In this document: positions 1-6,674 of the stretch, piece after piece
How positions within the stretch are numbered: the stretch's first letter is position 1
Layout of the letters: every line of letters begins with the position of its first letter
DNA from: Candidatus Dechloromonas phosphorivorans
Lineage (GTDB): Bacteria > Pseudomonadota > Gammaproteobacteria > Burkholderiales > Rhodocyclaceae
DNA length: 17,457 nt
Direction of reading: 5' to 3'
Assembly: GCA_016709495.1 (NCBI GenBank)
Contig: JADJMS010000025.1
Location: 1-17,457, forward strand
Notes under the pieces: model-generated
Seen by the model: the letters and a program-made list of their open reading frames with translations, nothing else
What the model was told of the DNA's origin: nothing
The model's database searches: none
Program-made: the position numbers and the translations under genes

Positions 1-1066
1 GCGCCATGGGCCTCAAGCTGCACGAGGACTGGGGCACGGCACGCCCGCCGCCATCCGACTGCTGACTGACGGTGGCCGACGGGTGGACGATGGAGGTCGC
101 CATCCACTCCGACACCCCTCAGCGAATCCGGGCTTTTCGAAGCGACGCTGGGCGCCTTCAAGGCCGCACCATCCACCTTCCTACCGAGGCGCCGGCGCGC
201 TTACGCGCCGGACATCATCAAGGCGGCCGGGCTGCCCAATGTCCTGCCAGTTCGACCAACCCGACCATCCCCTCACACGGTCAATACCGTCGACGAGCAT
301 CTCGACATGCCGGTGGTCTGCCGCCACCTCGCCCGAGCATCGCCGAGGACATCGCCTTTGCCGAAAGCCGCATCCGCCGCGAAACCATCGCCGCAGAGAG
401 GACATCCTGCACGGGGCAGGCGCCTTTTCGATGATGAGCTCCGACTCGCAGGCCATGGGTCGCGTCGGCGAAGTCATCATCCGCACCTGGCAGGCGGCGC
501 ACAAGATGAAGCTGCAGCGCGGCGCGTTGCCCGAAGACTGCGCCCGCAACGACAACTTCCGCGTGAAGCGCTACATCGCCAAATACACCATCAACCCGGC
601 GCTGACGCATGGCATCGCGCACACCGTCGGCTCCATCGAAGTCGGCAAGCTGGCCGATCTCGTGTTGTGGAAACCAGCCTTCTTCGGCGTCAAGCCTAGC
701 CTGATCCTGAAGGGCGGCATGATCGCTGCTGCCGCGATGGGTGATCCCAATGCCTCGATCCCGACGCCGCAGCCGGTGCATTACCGGCCGATGTTCGGCA
801 GCTTCGGCAAGGCGCTGAAGACCTCGGTGACCTTCGTTTCGCAAGCGGCATTGAAGAATCCAGCCGTCGCCGCGCTGGGATTGAGCAAGCCGCTGATCGC
901 CGTCTCCGGCACGCGCACGCTGAAAAAATCCGACATGGTGCACAACGGCGCCACGCCGGACATTACTGTCGATCCCGAAACCTGTAATCGTCAGGCCGAT
1001 GGCGTGCATCTCGTCTGCGAACCGGCGACTGAATTGCCGCTGGCGCAACGTTATTTTCTCTTCTAA
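1..1066 (+). pseudogene. ureC: Urease alpha subunit UreC, 3' part, frameshifted
   Basis: UreC is the catalytic nickel subunit of urease (urea to ammonia and carbamate, cytoplasmic). The window opens inside the gene: codons at 6-29 read MGLKLHED, the motif with the carbamylated nickel-bridging lysine (codon 15-17) and a nickel-ligand histidine (21-23). From about 30 to 410 the reading jumps between frames: VAIHSDT, GRTIH, APDIIKAAGLPNVLP, STNPT and IAEDIAFAESRIRRETIAAE are each recognisable but in different frames. From about 400 to the stop at 1064-1066 one frame is clean and carries GAFSMMSSDSQAMGRVGE (with the nickel-ligand aspartate) and the normal C-terminus. The glycine-rich HTEGAGGGHAP segment is also altered by substitutions, so real decay is possible. 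Several of the indels look like one- or two-base losses or gains, so sequencing error is equally plausible. ureE follows after 2 nt. Confidence 0.9.
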
Positions 1067-1068
1067 CC

Positions 1069-1595
1069 ATGCTGATTTTTCTAAACGAACCAATCATCCT
1101 GCCACCGACTCAGTCGCCTTGGCTACGACGAACGCAAAGCGCAGTCGTCTCAAGGTGAAACTGGCCTCAGGCGCCCAAGCCGGCATCTTTCTCGAACGTG
1201 GCGATTATCTGCAGGATGGCGACAAATTGCAGGCGGAGGAGGACAGCGCCATCGTCGAAATCCGTGCAGCGCCGGAGAAGCTGATCGAAGCCATTGCCCA
1301 TAGCCCGCTGCTCTTTGCTCGCGCTGCCTACCATCTGGGCAATCGCCATGTGCCGGTGCAGATACTGCCAACCGAAAGCGGTGGCAAACTGCGTTTTCAG
1401 ACTGACCACGTGCTGGCCGAGATGGTCAAAGGCCTCGGTTGCACGGTTAGCGAGACCGAAGCACCATTCCAGCCGGAATCCGGTGCCTATGGCGGTGGCC
1501 ATCAGCACGCTGGTGAAGGTGAAACTGACCTGCACAATCCCGGCCACGGTCCGCATCGTTCAGTGCCAAAAATCCACCAGTTCAAACCGCGTTGA
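1069..1595 (+). CDS. ureE: Urease accessory protein UreE, frameshifted near the start
   Basis: UreE is the nickel metallochaperone that delivers nickel to the UreFG-apourease complex. The body is family-like: SRLKVKLASGAQAGIFLERGD, an SPLLFARAAYHLGNRHVPVQ core, FQTDHVLAEMVKGLG, and a histidine-rich tail (GGGHQH, GETDLHNPGHGPH). The natural start is ATG at 1069, 2 nt after the ureC stop, giving MLIF. However, this frame leaves the UreE reading after about four codons: KRTNHPATDS continues in another frame, a YDERK segment near 1125 sits in a third, and KRSRLKV returns to the main frame, which is open to the stop at 1593-1595. At least two compensating indels near 1080-1140 are therefore needed. 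Expected length is about 175 residues. The stop overlaps the ureF start (TTGA). Sequencing error is a plausible cause. Confidence 0.85.
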
Positions 1596-2281
1596 GCGCA
1601 ACCAACCTGCAACTCGCCCGCCTGCTGCAACTGGCCAGCCCGGCCTTGCCGGTGGGCGCCTACACCTATTCGCAGGGGCTGGAGTGGGCGGTTGAGTCGG
1701 GCGTCATCCGCGATGAAGCAACGGCCGGGTGCTGGATTTCTGATCTTCTAACTCACGGCATTGGTCGATATGAGGCACCGTTGGTCAGTGCGCTGATGTC
1801 GGCGTGGTTGGCCGGCAACAGCGGTGAAATCCTGCGCCTGAATGCCGAATTTCTGGCCAGCCGCGAATCCGCTGAACTGCGTGCCGAAACAGCGCAGATG
1901 GGTTTTTCACTGGCCCGGTTGGTGCGCGATTTGCGCGATCCGGCCTTGGGTGGCGTTGAATCCACTCTTTGCGGGATGCCGGAAATTGGTTTTCCTACCG
2001 GCTGGTCAGGTATCGCCGCAGTTTGGGGGATCAACCCGGAAGATGCGCTGGTCGCCTATCTCTGGTCGTGGGCAGAAAATCAGGTGATGGCCGCGCTGAA
2101 GGCGGTTCCCCTCGGTCAGGCCGCCGGCCAGCGTCTGCTGGCTGAACTGGGCGGCAAAATCCCATCTGTTGCGGTCGACGCCAAAAATCGGCCAGAAAAT
2201 GAATGGTCCAACTTCACGCCGGCTTTTGCGATTGCTTGTGCACGGCATGAGACGCAGTATTCGCGGTTGTTTCGGTCTTGA
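1592..2281 (+). CDS. ureF: Urease accessory protein UreF
   Basis: UreF forms the UreF-UreG-UreD(H) chaperone complex that activates apo-urease and gates GTP hydrolysis by UreG. The 229-residue product is full length and has the family N-terminus (LLQLASPALPVGAYTYSQGLEWAVE, residues about 10-34), an all-helical body with the ETAQMGFSLARL stretch, and the typical C-terminal HETQYSRLFRS. The start is a TTG at 1592 that overlaps the ureE stop in a TTGA arrangement, which implies translational coupling. No frameshift is seen. The stop at 2279-2281 is 1 nt before the ATG of the inserted DUF559 gene, so the original contact with ureG has been interrupted. Confidence 0.92.
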   Translation: MSATNLQLARLLQLASPALPVGAYTYSQGLEWAVESGVIRDEATAGCWISDLLTHGIGRYEAPLVSALMSAWLAGNSGEILRLNAEFLASRESAELRAETAQMGFSLARLVRDLRDPALGGVESTLCGMPEIGFPTGWSGIAAVWGINPEDALVAYLWSWAENQVMAALKAVPLGQAAGQRLLAELGGKIPSVAVDAKNRPENEWSNFTPAFAIACARHETQYSRLFRS

Positions 2282-2282
2282 G

Positions 2283-2732
2283 ATGAGAGACAAAAACCCA
2301 ACCCCCCCAGCCCCCCTTGTCAGGGGGGAGTCGACTGCTCCCTCCCCTGACAAGGGGAGGGCCGGGGAGGGGTTGGTTTTTCTAAAATACGATAAACGAC
2401 TCACTGCTCTCGCCCGAGAAAACCGCAAAACCCCAACGCCTGCCGAAGCCTTGATCTGGCAAAAAGTCTTGCGCAGCAAGCAGCTCGAACACCACAAATT
2501 CCTCCGCCAGAAACCCATCGGCCCCTACATCGTCGATTTCTACTGCGCTGAACTTCGCTTGGTCATCGAAATCGATGGCGACAGCCACGCCGAGCAAGCC
2601 GACTACGACACCCAGCGTACCGAGTACCTGAACGCTCTCGGGTTGCGTGTAATTCGCTATGAAAACCGCGACGTAATAAGCAACCTGCCCGGCATTTACG
2701 AACACTTGCAAACAAACTTGGAAACACCATGA
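2283..2732 (+). CDS. DUF559-family endonuclease-like protein inserted in the urease operon
   Basis: The C-terminal 120 residues match the DUF559 family, related to Vsr/PD-(D/E)XK nucleases: KYDKRLTALARENRK, TPAEALIWQKVLR, YIVDFYCAELRLVIEIDGDSH (acidic core), and GLRVIRYENRDV. Its cellular role is not established. Two starts are possible. ATG 2283 gives 149 residues and translates the upstream palindrome as a Pro/Gly-rich leader (NPTPPAPLVRGES). TTG 2373 lies directly after the GGGGAGGGG at the palindrome's end and gives 119 residues, the common family length. The ATG sits 1 nt after ureF, and the stop overlaps ureG in ATGA, so the gene is wired into the operon at both ends. No metal, nickel or urea link is apparent; it looks like a passenger inserted with its repeat. 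Confidence 0.82.
   Translation: MRDKNPTPPAPLVRGESTAPSPDKGRAGEGLVFLKYDKRLTALARENRKTPTPAEALIWQKVLRSKQLEHHKFLRQKPIGPYIVDFYCAELRLVIEIDGDSHAEQADYDTQRTEYLNALGLRVIRYENRDVISNLPGIYEHLQTNLETP
2298..2376. repeat. GC-rich palindromic repeat (copy A) upstream of the DUF559 gene
   Basis: A nested palindrome. The left half 2311-2330 (C6 TTGTCA G6 AG) is mirrored by 2338-2361 (CTCCC TCCCCTGACAAGGGGAGGG). An outer C-rich block near 2300-2310 pairs with the G-rich block 2362-2376. Repeats of this composition often accompany DUF559 genes in proteobacterial genomes (recollection, not checked). A diverged second copy lies at 14045-14210. Confidence 0.75.
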
Positions 2733-3346
2733 GCAAACAAGCCCTAAGAGTAGGTATCGGCGGTCCCGTCGGTTCCGGTAAAACCGCACTGACCCTGGCT
2801 CTTTGTCAGGCGCTGCGGGATCAGGTCAATATGGCGGTGGTCACCAACGATATCTACACCGCCGAGGATGCCAAATTTCTCGTCCAGCACTCGGCGCTGG
2901 CGCCGGAACGCATCATCGGTGTCGAAACCGGTGGTTGCCCGCACACGGCCATCCGCGAGGATGCCTCGATCAATCTCGAAGCCATCGACCGCCTGCAGCG
3001 CGCATTTCCCGATGTCGAACTGATCATCGTCGAGTCCGGCGGCGACAATCTGGCCGCCACCTTTTCGCCGGAACTCTCCGACCTCACTATTTACGTCATC
3101 GACGTGGCAGCCGGTGAAAAAATCCCGCGCAAGGGTGGCCCCGGGATCACCAAATCCGACCTGCTGGTGATCAACAAGATCGACCTCGCGCCGATGGTCG
3201 GTGCTTCGCTGGAAGTCATGGCGGCGGATGCCAAAACCCAGCGTGGGGCGCGGCCCTTCGTTTTCACCAATCTCAAGACCGGGCAGGGGCTGGACACGGT
3301 GATTGCCTTCATTCTCGACCGGGGCATGCTGGCGCAATCCGTGTAG
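2729..3346 (+). CDS. ureG: Urease accessory GTPase UreG
   Basis: UreG is the SIMIBI-class GTPase that carries nickel and couples GTP hydrolysis to urease metallocentre assembly. The 205-residue product is full length. It shows the P-loop GPVGSGKT (residues 12-19), the nickel-binding CPH motif (C70-P71-H72, in VETGGCPH), the ESGGDN Walker-B-like segment (102-107) and the guanine-specificity NKID (149-152). No frameshift is present. The ATG at 2729 overlaps the preceding DUF559 stop by 4 nt (ATGA). The TAG stop at 3344-3346 lies inside a TGT-N10-ACA palindrome that belongs to the next operon. Confidence 0.96.
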   Translation: MSKQALRVGIGGPVGSGKTALTLALCQALRDQVNMAVVTNDIYTAEDAKFLVQHSALAPERIIGVETGGCPHTAIREDASINLEAIDRLQRAFPDVELIIVESGGDNLAATFSPELSDLTIYVIDVAAGEKIPRKGGPGITKSDLLVINKIDLAPMVGASLEVMAADAKTQRGARPFVFTNLKTGQGLDTVIAFILDRGMLAQSV

Positions 3347-3357
3347 CAAACCCAACA
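3342..3357 (+). promoter_or_regulatory. Candidate NifA upstream activator site (TGT-N10-ACA)
   Basis: TGT at 3342-3344, ten bases, then ACA at 3355-3357: an exact match to the NifA consensus. It overlaps the ureG stop codon and lies about 50 bp upstream of the -24 element at 3408, close to the usual spacing. Confidence 0.6.
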
Positions 3358-3365
3358 ATCCCAAA

Positions 3366-3391
3366 CTGGTGCAGCCGGAAAGCCGCACCAG
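3366..3391. terminator. Hairpin downstream of ureG
   Basis: CTGGTGC (3366-3372) and GCACCAG (3385-3391) form a 7-bp stem over a 12-nt loop. No T-run follows, so it is a weak terminator candidate, or a spacer structure between the activator site and the sigma-54 element. Confidence 0.4.
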
Positions 3392-3407
3392 CTGGTGATG
3401 TCATAAC

Positions 3408-3423
3408 GGGCGTGGAATTTGCT
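3408..3423 (+). promoter_or_regulatory. Candidate sigma-54 promoter of the SIR2-hemerythrin-Rieske operon
   Basis: GGGCGT-N5-TTGCT at 3408-3423 fits the -24/-12 pattern (tGGCRY-N5-TTGCW) with correct GG to GC spacing; only the first T is replaced by G. The next start codon, ATG 3458, is about 35 nt downstream. Together with the NifA-type site at 3342-3357 this suggests nitrogen-fixation control. Confidence 0.55.
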
Positions 3424-3457
3424 GTGGAGGGGAGTACCCCACTTCAGAGCAAACAAA

Positions 3458-4292
3458 ATGACCCCAGAACTGCGTGAAAAACTGCTGGCCGGCCTCAAGG
3501 ATGGCAGCATCGTTCCCTATCTTGGCGCCGGCGTGCTCGCCGATGTGACGAATGTTGCAACCGGCGAGCCGATTCCGGCCGACAGCGGTCGCTGATCATT
3601 GCCATGAATGGCGGCAAGCCGATGGCCCCCAAGCTGATGTACGAGTTTGCGCGGGCGGCAATGAATATCGAACTCAAGCGTGGCCGCAGCGCGGTGACCA
3701 AGTTTCTCACCCGCACCTATGGCGAAACGGCGTGGACGCGTGGCGCGGTCCACGACTGGATCAAGGCGATTTCCCCGCATTACGTGATCGATGTGAACCG
3801 CGATACGCAGTTGCAGGATTCCTACGCCGACGTGCCGCATAACCTGATTGTCGGTATTGCGCGCATTGGCGGCACCGATTTTCGCTACAAGCTTTACCTC
3901 TGGGACGGCATCGCCTACCAGAAGAGCGGCCTGATCAACCCGGCCTTGCCCATCCTCTTCAAGCCAATGGGCACGCCCAAGCCGGAGGCCAACTACATTG
4001 CCTCCGATGCCGACTACGTTGATTTCATCACCGAACTGATGGGCGGCTTTTCGATCCCGCCAAAGTCAAGGAACTGCGCAAGGGCAAGCAATACCTGTTC
4101 ATGGGCCTGCGTCTGAACCGCGACACCGAGCGCATGGTGATGTCCGACATGATCTATTCCGCGGCCGAACCTGCCGGCTGGGCCTTGATCAACAACCCGA
4201 CCGACAAGGAACGCCGTTTCTGCAAGAAGCAGAAACTGGAACTGATCGAAGCTGATGTCTTCGATCTGATCGGCGCCCCTATCGCTGCCTGA
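3458..4292 (+). pseudogene. SIR2-like (SIR2_2 type) protein, two frameshifts
   Basis: From ATG 3458 the product starts MTPELREKLLAG and has an NAD-fold-like GSIVPYLGAGVLAD (about residues 16-29). The frame then hits a stop at about 3592, but SLIIAMNGGKPMAPKLM continues in another frame from 3589, so one base is gained or lost near 3585-3589. The second part has HYVIDVNRDTQLQ, ILFKPMGTPKPEANYIASDADYVDFITELMGG (the pattern of SIR2_2 proteins) and a second shift at about 4058 after GGFS, where DPAKVKELRKGKQYLFMGLRLNRD resumes in frame to the stop at 4290-4292. The intact protein would be about 278 residues. SIR2_2 proteins bind or hydrolyse NAD in several systems; a role here is unknown. Its position behind a NifA/sigma-54 type control region suggests a nif-linked function. 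The shifts may be sequencing errors. Confidence 0.65.
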
Positions 4293-4319
4293 AACCATTC
4301 AAACCTGTAAGGAAAAAAC

Positions 4320-4814
4320 ATGTCGCTTGATCGCTACGAACCCCTTTTCTTCAATGCCAACTTCAAGGAAGCCGCCAGTGATGCCAGCCTCGTCGCCTAT
4401 CGCGGCGAGCTGATTCTGCAGGAAGGCGAAGTGGCCGATGCCAATGGCCGCCGCAAGCCGCCTACTGAAGTGCTCAAGCAGGCCGTCCTGCTGGGTGATG
4501 CTGCTGGCTTGAAGCTGATTTCCGGCTCGCTCGACGAGTTGCAGCAATTTCCCTACGTGCTCGAAAAATTCGGCGCTGAATTCAATGCCGGCACGATAGC
4601 CGTCTTCTTCACCGTCAATATTCCCAATGCTTTCTCGACCATCGCCAACGGTGCAACAGTTGCCTTCATTCCACTGGTTCAGGGCATGGTCTGGAACGAA
4701 CTGGCCGATCTGGTCGCCTTGGACAAAGGTGACTTCAAGGGGCTGAGTGCTGCCGACAAGGTGGCAACTGTTTATACCGCGCTCAAGTCCTACAAGTTCA
4801 AGTCGCCGGCATGA
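4320..4814 (+). CDS. Uncharacterised 164-aa protein in the nif-type operon
   Basis: I do not recognise this family. The frame is intact, from ATG 4320 with a ribosome-binding AAGGA about 7 nt upstream, to TGA 4812-4814. The product is soluble-looking, with no signal peptide or clear membrane segment. A weakly hydrophobic middle (TIAVFFTVNIPNAFSTIANGATVAFIPLVQGMVW, roughly residues 98-131) suggests a buried core, and there is no cysteine. The N-terminus (LDRYEPLFFNANFKEAAS) and C-terminus (AADKVATVYTALKSYKFK) look helical. It lies 27 nt after the SIR2-like gene and its stop overlaps the start of the next small ORF in ATGA, so it is probably cotranscribed and coupled with the hemerythrin gene. 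Confidence 0.7.
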   Translation: MSLDRYEPLFFNANFKEAASDASLVAYRGELILQEGEVADANGRRKPPTEVLKQAVLLGDAAGLKLISGSLDELQQFPYVLEKFGAEFNAGTIAVFFTVNIPNAFSTIANGATVAFIPLVQGMVWNELADLVALDKGDFKGLSAADKVATVYTALKSYKFKSPA

Positions 4815-4876
4815 GTCTGGATGATGCCCTGAAGACGACCAACAACGCCAAGCGCGAAACGCACGGGGCGATCTGA
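4811..4876 (+). CDS. Tiny coupled ORF (21 aa), doubtful
   Basis: ATG 4811 overlaps the preceding stop (ATGA) and its own TGA at 4874-4876 overlaps the hemerythrin start (TGATG). The product, MSLDDALKTTNNAKRETHGA plus I, has no recognisable domain. It may be a coupling leader, or the start of a longer gene truncated by deletion or error. Only the exact stop-start overlaps support it. Confidence 0.3.
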   Translation: MSLDDALKTTNNAKRETHGAI

Positions 4877-5253
4877 TGGTCTGGGATGAAGCCCGATATG
4901 CGCTTGGTGTCCCGGAAATGGATGGCACCCATCGCGAGTTTGTCGAGCTTTCTTATGCCTTGCTCGTTGCTTCGGATGAGGATTTCCCGGCACTATTTGT
5001 TAAGTTGCACGAGCATACGCGCCAGCATTTCGAGCACGAGGGCAAGCTGATGAAGGCTTGCCGTTTCCCGGCAATTGGCGAGCACAACAGCGAACACCTG
5101 CGGGTATTGGGCGAACTAGCCCATTTCGCCCGTGGCGTCGCTGCCGGTCGGCTGGGGCTGGCGCGCGAATACGTCAGAAACCTGCCGACGTGGTTCGACT
5201 CCCATCTCGCAACGATGGACTCGGCTCTGGCAGGGTGTTTGAAAAAAGTCTGA
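4876..5253 (+). CDS. Bacteriohemerythrin
   Basis: A single-domain hemerythrin of 125 residues, a non-heme diiron O2-binding protein of the cytoplasm. The ligand pattern is complete: H19 in MDGTHREF, H47/H51 and E55 in HEHTRQHFEHE, H70 and H74 in EHNSEH, then H110 and D115 in WFDSHLATMD. The N-terminal MVWDE and the WF before the last histidine are typical of bacterial members. The start overlaps the stop of the tiny ORF, and the Rieske gene begins 4 nt after its stop. In a NifA/sigma-54 type operon, a role in O2 scavenging, transport or sensing to protect nitrogenase is a reasonable inference, not shown by the sequence. Confidence 0.88.
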   Translation: MVWDEARYALGVPEMDGTHREFVELSYALLVASDEDFPALFVKLHEHTRQHFEHEGKLMKACRFPAIGEHNSEHLRVLGELAHFARGVAAGRLGLAREYVRNLPTWFDSHLATMDSALAGCLKKV

Positions 5254-5257
5254 AACC

Positions 5258-5630
5258 GTGGACCGGATCATTCCGAAAATTGCTATCTGCCCCAGCCATG
5301 AACTGGGGGAAGGGCAGTATCGCAAATTGAAAATGCTATTTGAGGGGCGCGAGGATGAGTGCCTGCTCTTGCGTTTTGACGGCAAGGTCTACGCCTACAT
5401 CAACCGTTGCGTGCACATGCCGCGCCGTCTCGACTGCGAACAAAAAACGGTTTTTGACCATACCGGCCGCTTCCTGCGTTGCTCCATGCACGGCATAGTC
5501 TACACACCGCAAACCGGCGCCTCAGTTAGCACCATGTGCGAAGGTGAGCAATTGCGTGCTGTTGAAGTCTATGAGGAAGGCGGGGGAAGTCGGATTTGTC
5601 GACTTCAGGGTGACTGCGGTTGGTTACTGA
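5258..5630 (+). CDS. Rieske [2Fe-2S] protein, homopolymer frameshift near the C-terminus
   Basis: A small soluble Rieske-type protein. It shows C51-x-H53 (NRCVHMP) and C75-x2-H78 (CSMHGIVYTPQTG), the four cluster ligands, in a product expected to be about 123 residues. GTG 5258 is the start, 4 nt after the hemerythrin stop. As written, the frame runs past VEVYEEGG into unrelated residues. Removing one G from the G5 run at 5582-5586 gives GEVGFVDFRVTAVGY and a stop at 5628-5630, a much better C-terminus. This is a strong sign of a homopolymer error. It probably acts as an electron carrier for a nif-linked reaction; the partner is unknown. The IS91 element follows directly after this stop. Confidence 0.8.
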
Positions 5631-5789
5631 ACCGATTGGACAGCGAACGACAACTTTGTGCCCTTGGACTAAACCGCTCGCGCGGTAGCGGGCTGCGCAT
5701 AGGCAGCGGTATGTTTTTTGAGATTGTAGGGCTGTTTCCTATGTTGAGGATTGAGGCAAGCCGCCTCGATTCTCGAGAGGAGCAGCATC

Positions 5790-6665
5790 ATGTCCACCAC
5801 GACCCCCGCCATCAGCCCGCTACGTCAACGCATGATCGACGACATGCGGCTGCGCAAACTCGCCGACAAGACCCAGAGCCACTACCTGCGCGCCGTCCGG
5901 CAGTTTTCTCTTTTCCTCGGGCACTCGCCTGATCGCGCTACGATCGAAGACCTGCGGCGCTATCAACTGCATCTGGTGGATCAAGGCATCTCCGCCATTT
6001 CGCTCAATGCCGCCATCGCCGGCCTCAAATTCTTCTTCGACGTGACGCTGGATCATCCGCAGTTGATGCGCAAGATGCAATCGGTCCGGATACCCCGCAC
6101 GCTGCCGGTGGTCCTGAGTCGCGAGGAAGTGGCACGCCTGATCGAGGCGGCAGGGAACATCAAGTATCAGACGGCACTCTCCCTGGCCTACGGCACCGGA
6201 TTACGGGCGGGCGAGGTGGTGGCCCTGAAGGTGGGCGACATCGATAGCCAGCGCATGACGCTGCGCGTTGAACGCGGCAAAGGCCAGAAGGATCGCTATG
6301 CCATGCTGTCACCGGTGCTGCTCGAACGCCTGCGCGTCTGGTGGCGGGTAGCCCGCGCCCAAGGCAAGATGCTCGATGGCGGCTGGCTGTTTCCCGGCAT
6401 GAACCCCATCGATTCCCTCAGCACCCGCCAACTCAACCGCGCCATTCATGCCGCGGCCGAGGCCGCCCATATCGACAAGCGGGTGTCGATGCACACCCTG
6501 CGCCACAGTTTCGCCACTCATCTGCTAGAACAGAAGGTGGACATCCGCATCATCCAGGTCCTGCTCGGGCACAAGAAGCTCGACACCACCGCACTCTACG
6601 CCCAAGTCGCGACCGAGATCCTGCACCAGGTCGTCAGCCCGCTGGAGCGGCTCTACCCGGCATAA
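5790..6665 (+). CDS. XerD-like tyrosine recombinase of the IS91 element
   Basis: A 291-residue tyrosine recombinase with an N-terminal SAM-like DNA-binding domain (RQRMIDDMRLRKLADKTQSHY, residues about 12-32) and a complete catalytic set: R139 (GTGLRAGE), K164 (ERGKGQKDR), H235-x2-R238 (HTLRHSFATH), H261 (LLGHKK) and Y270 (TTALYAQV). The spacing from R139 to H235 is 96 residues, as in E. coli XerD, and the extra segment of integron integrases is absent. It is therefore an IS91 accessory recombinase, not IntI, although gene cassettes lie downstream. ATG 5790 is chosen because GAGAGGAG lies 7 nt upstream; upstream in-frame starts lack such a site. The transposase starts 9 nt after its stop. Confidence 0.9.
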   Translation: MSTTTPAISPLRQRMIDDMRLRKLADKTQSHYLRAVRQFSLFLGHSPDRATIEDLRRYQLHLVDQGISAISLNAAIAGLKFFFDVTLDHPQLMRKMQSVRIPRTLPVVLSREEVARLIEAAGNIKYQTALSLAYGTGLRAGEVVALKVGDIDSQRMTLRVERGKGQKDRYAMLSPVLLERLRVWWRVARAQGKMLDGGWLFPGMNPIDSLSTRQLNRAIHAAAEAAHIDKRVSMHTLRHSFATHLLEQKVDIRIIQVLLGHKKLDTTALYAQVATEILHQVVSPLERLYPA

Positions 6666-6674
6666 ACGACGGCC

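Noticed and set aside
281..1093. Long minus-strand frames opposite ureC and similar frames opposite other genes
   Set aside because: They are antisense shadows caused by high GC content; only the plus-strand reading matches a known family.
5790..6665. Tyrosine recombinase as the integron integrase for the cassettes
   Set aside because: Catalytic R to H spacing is 96 residues, as in XerD; the additional segment typical of IntI is absent, and the gene forms an operon with the IS91 transposase.
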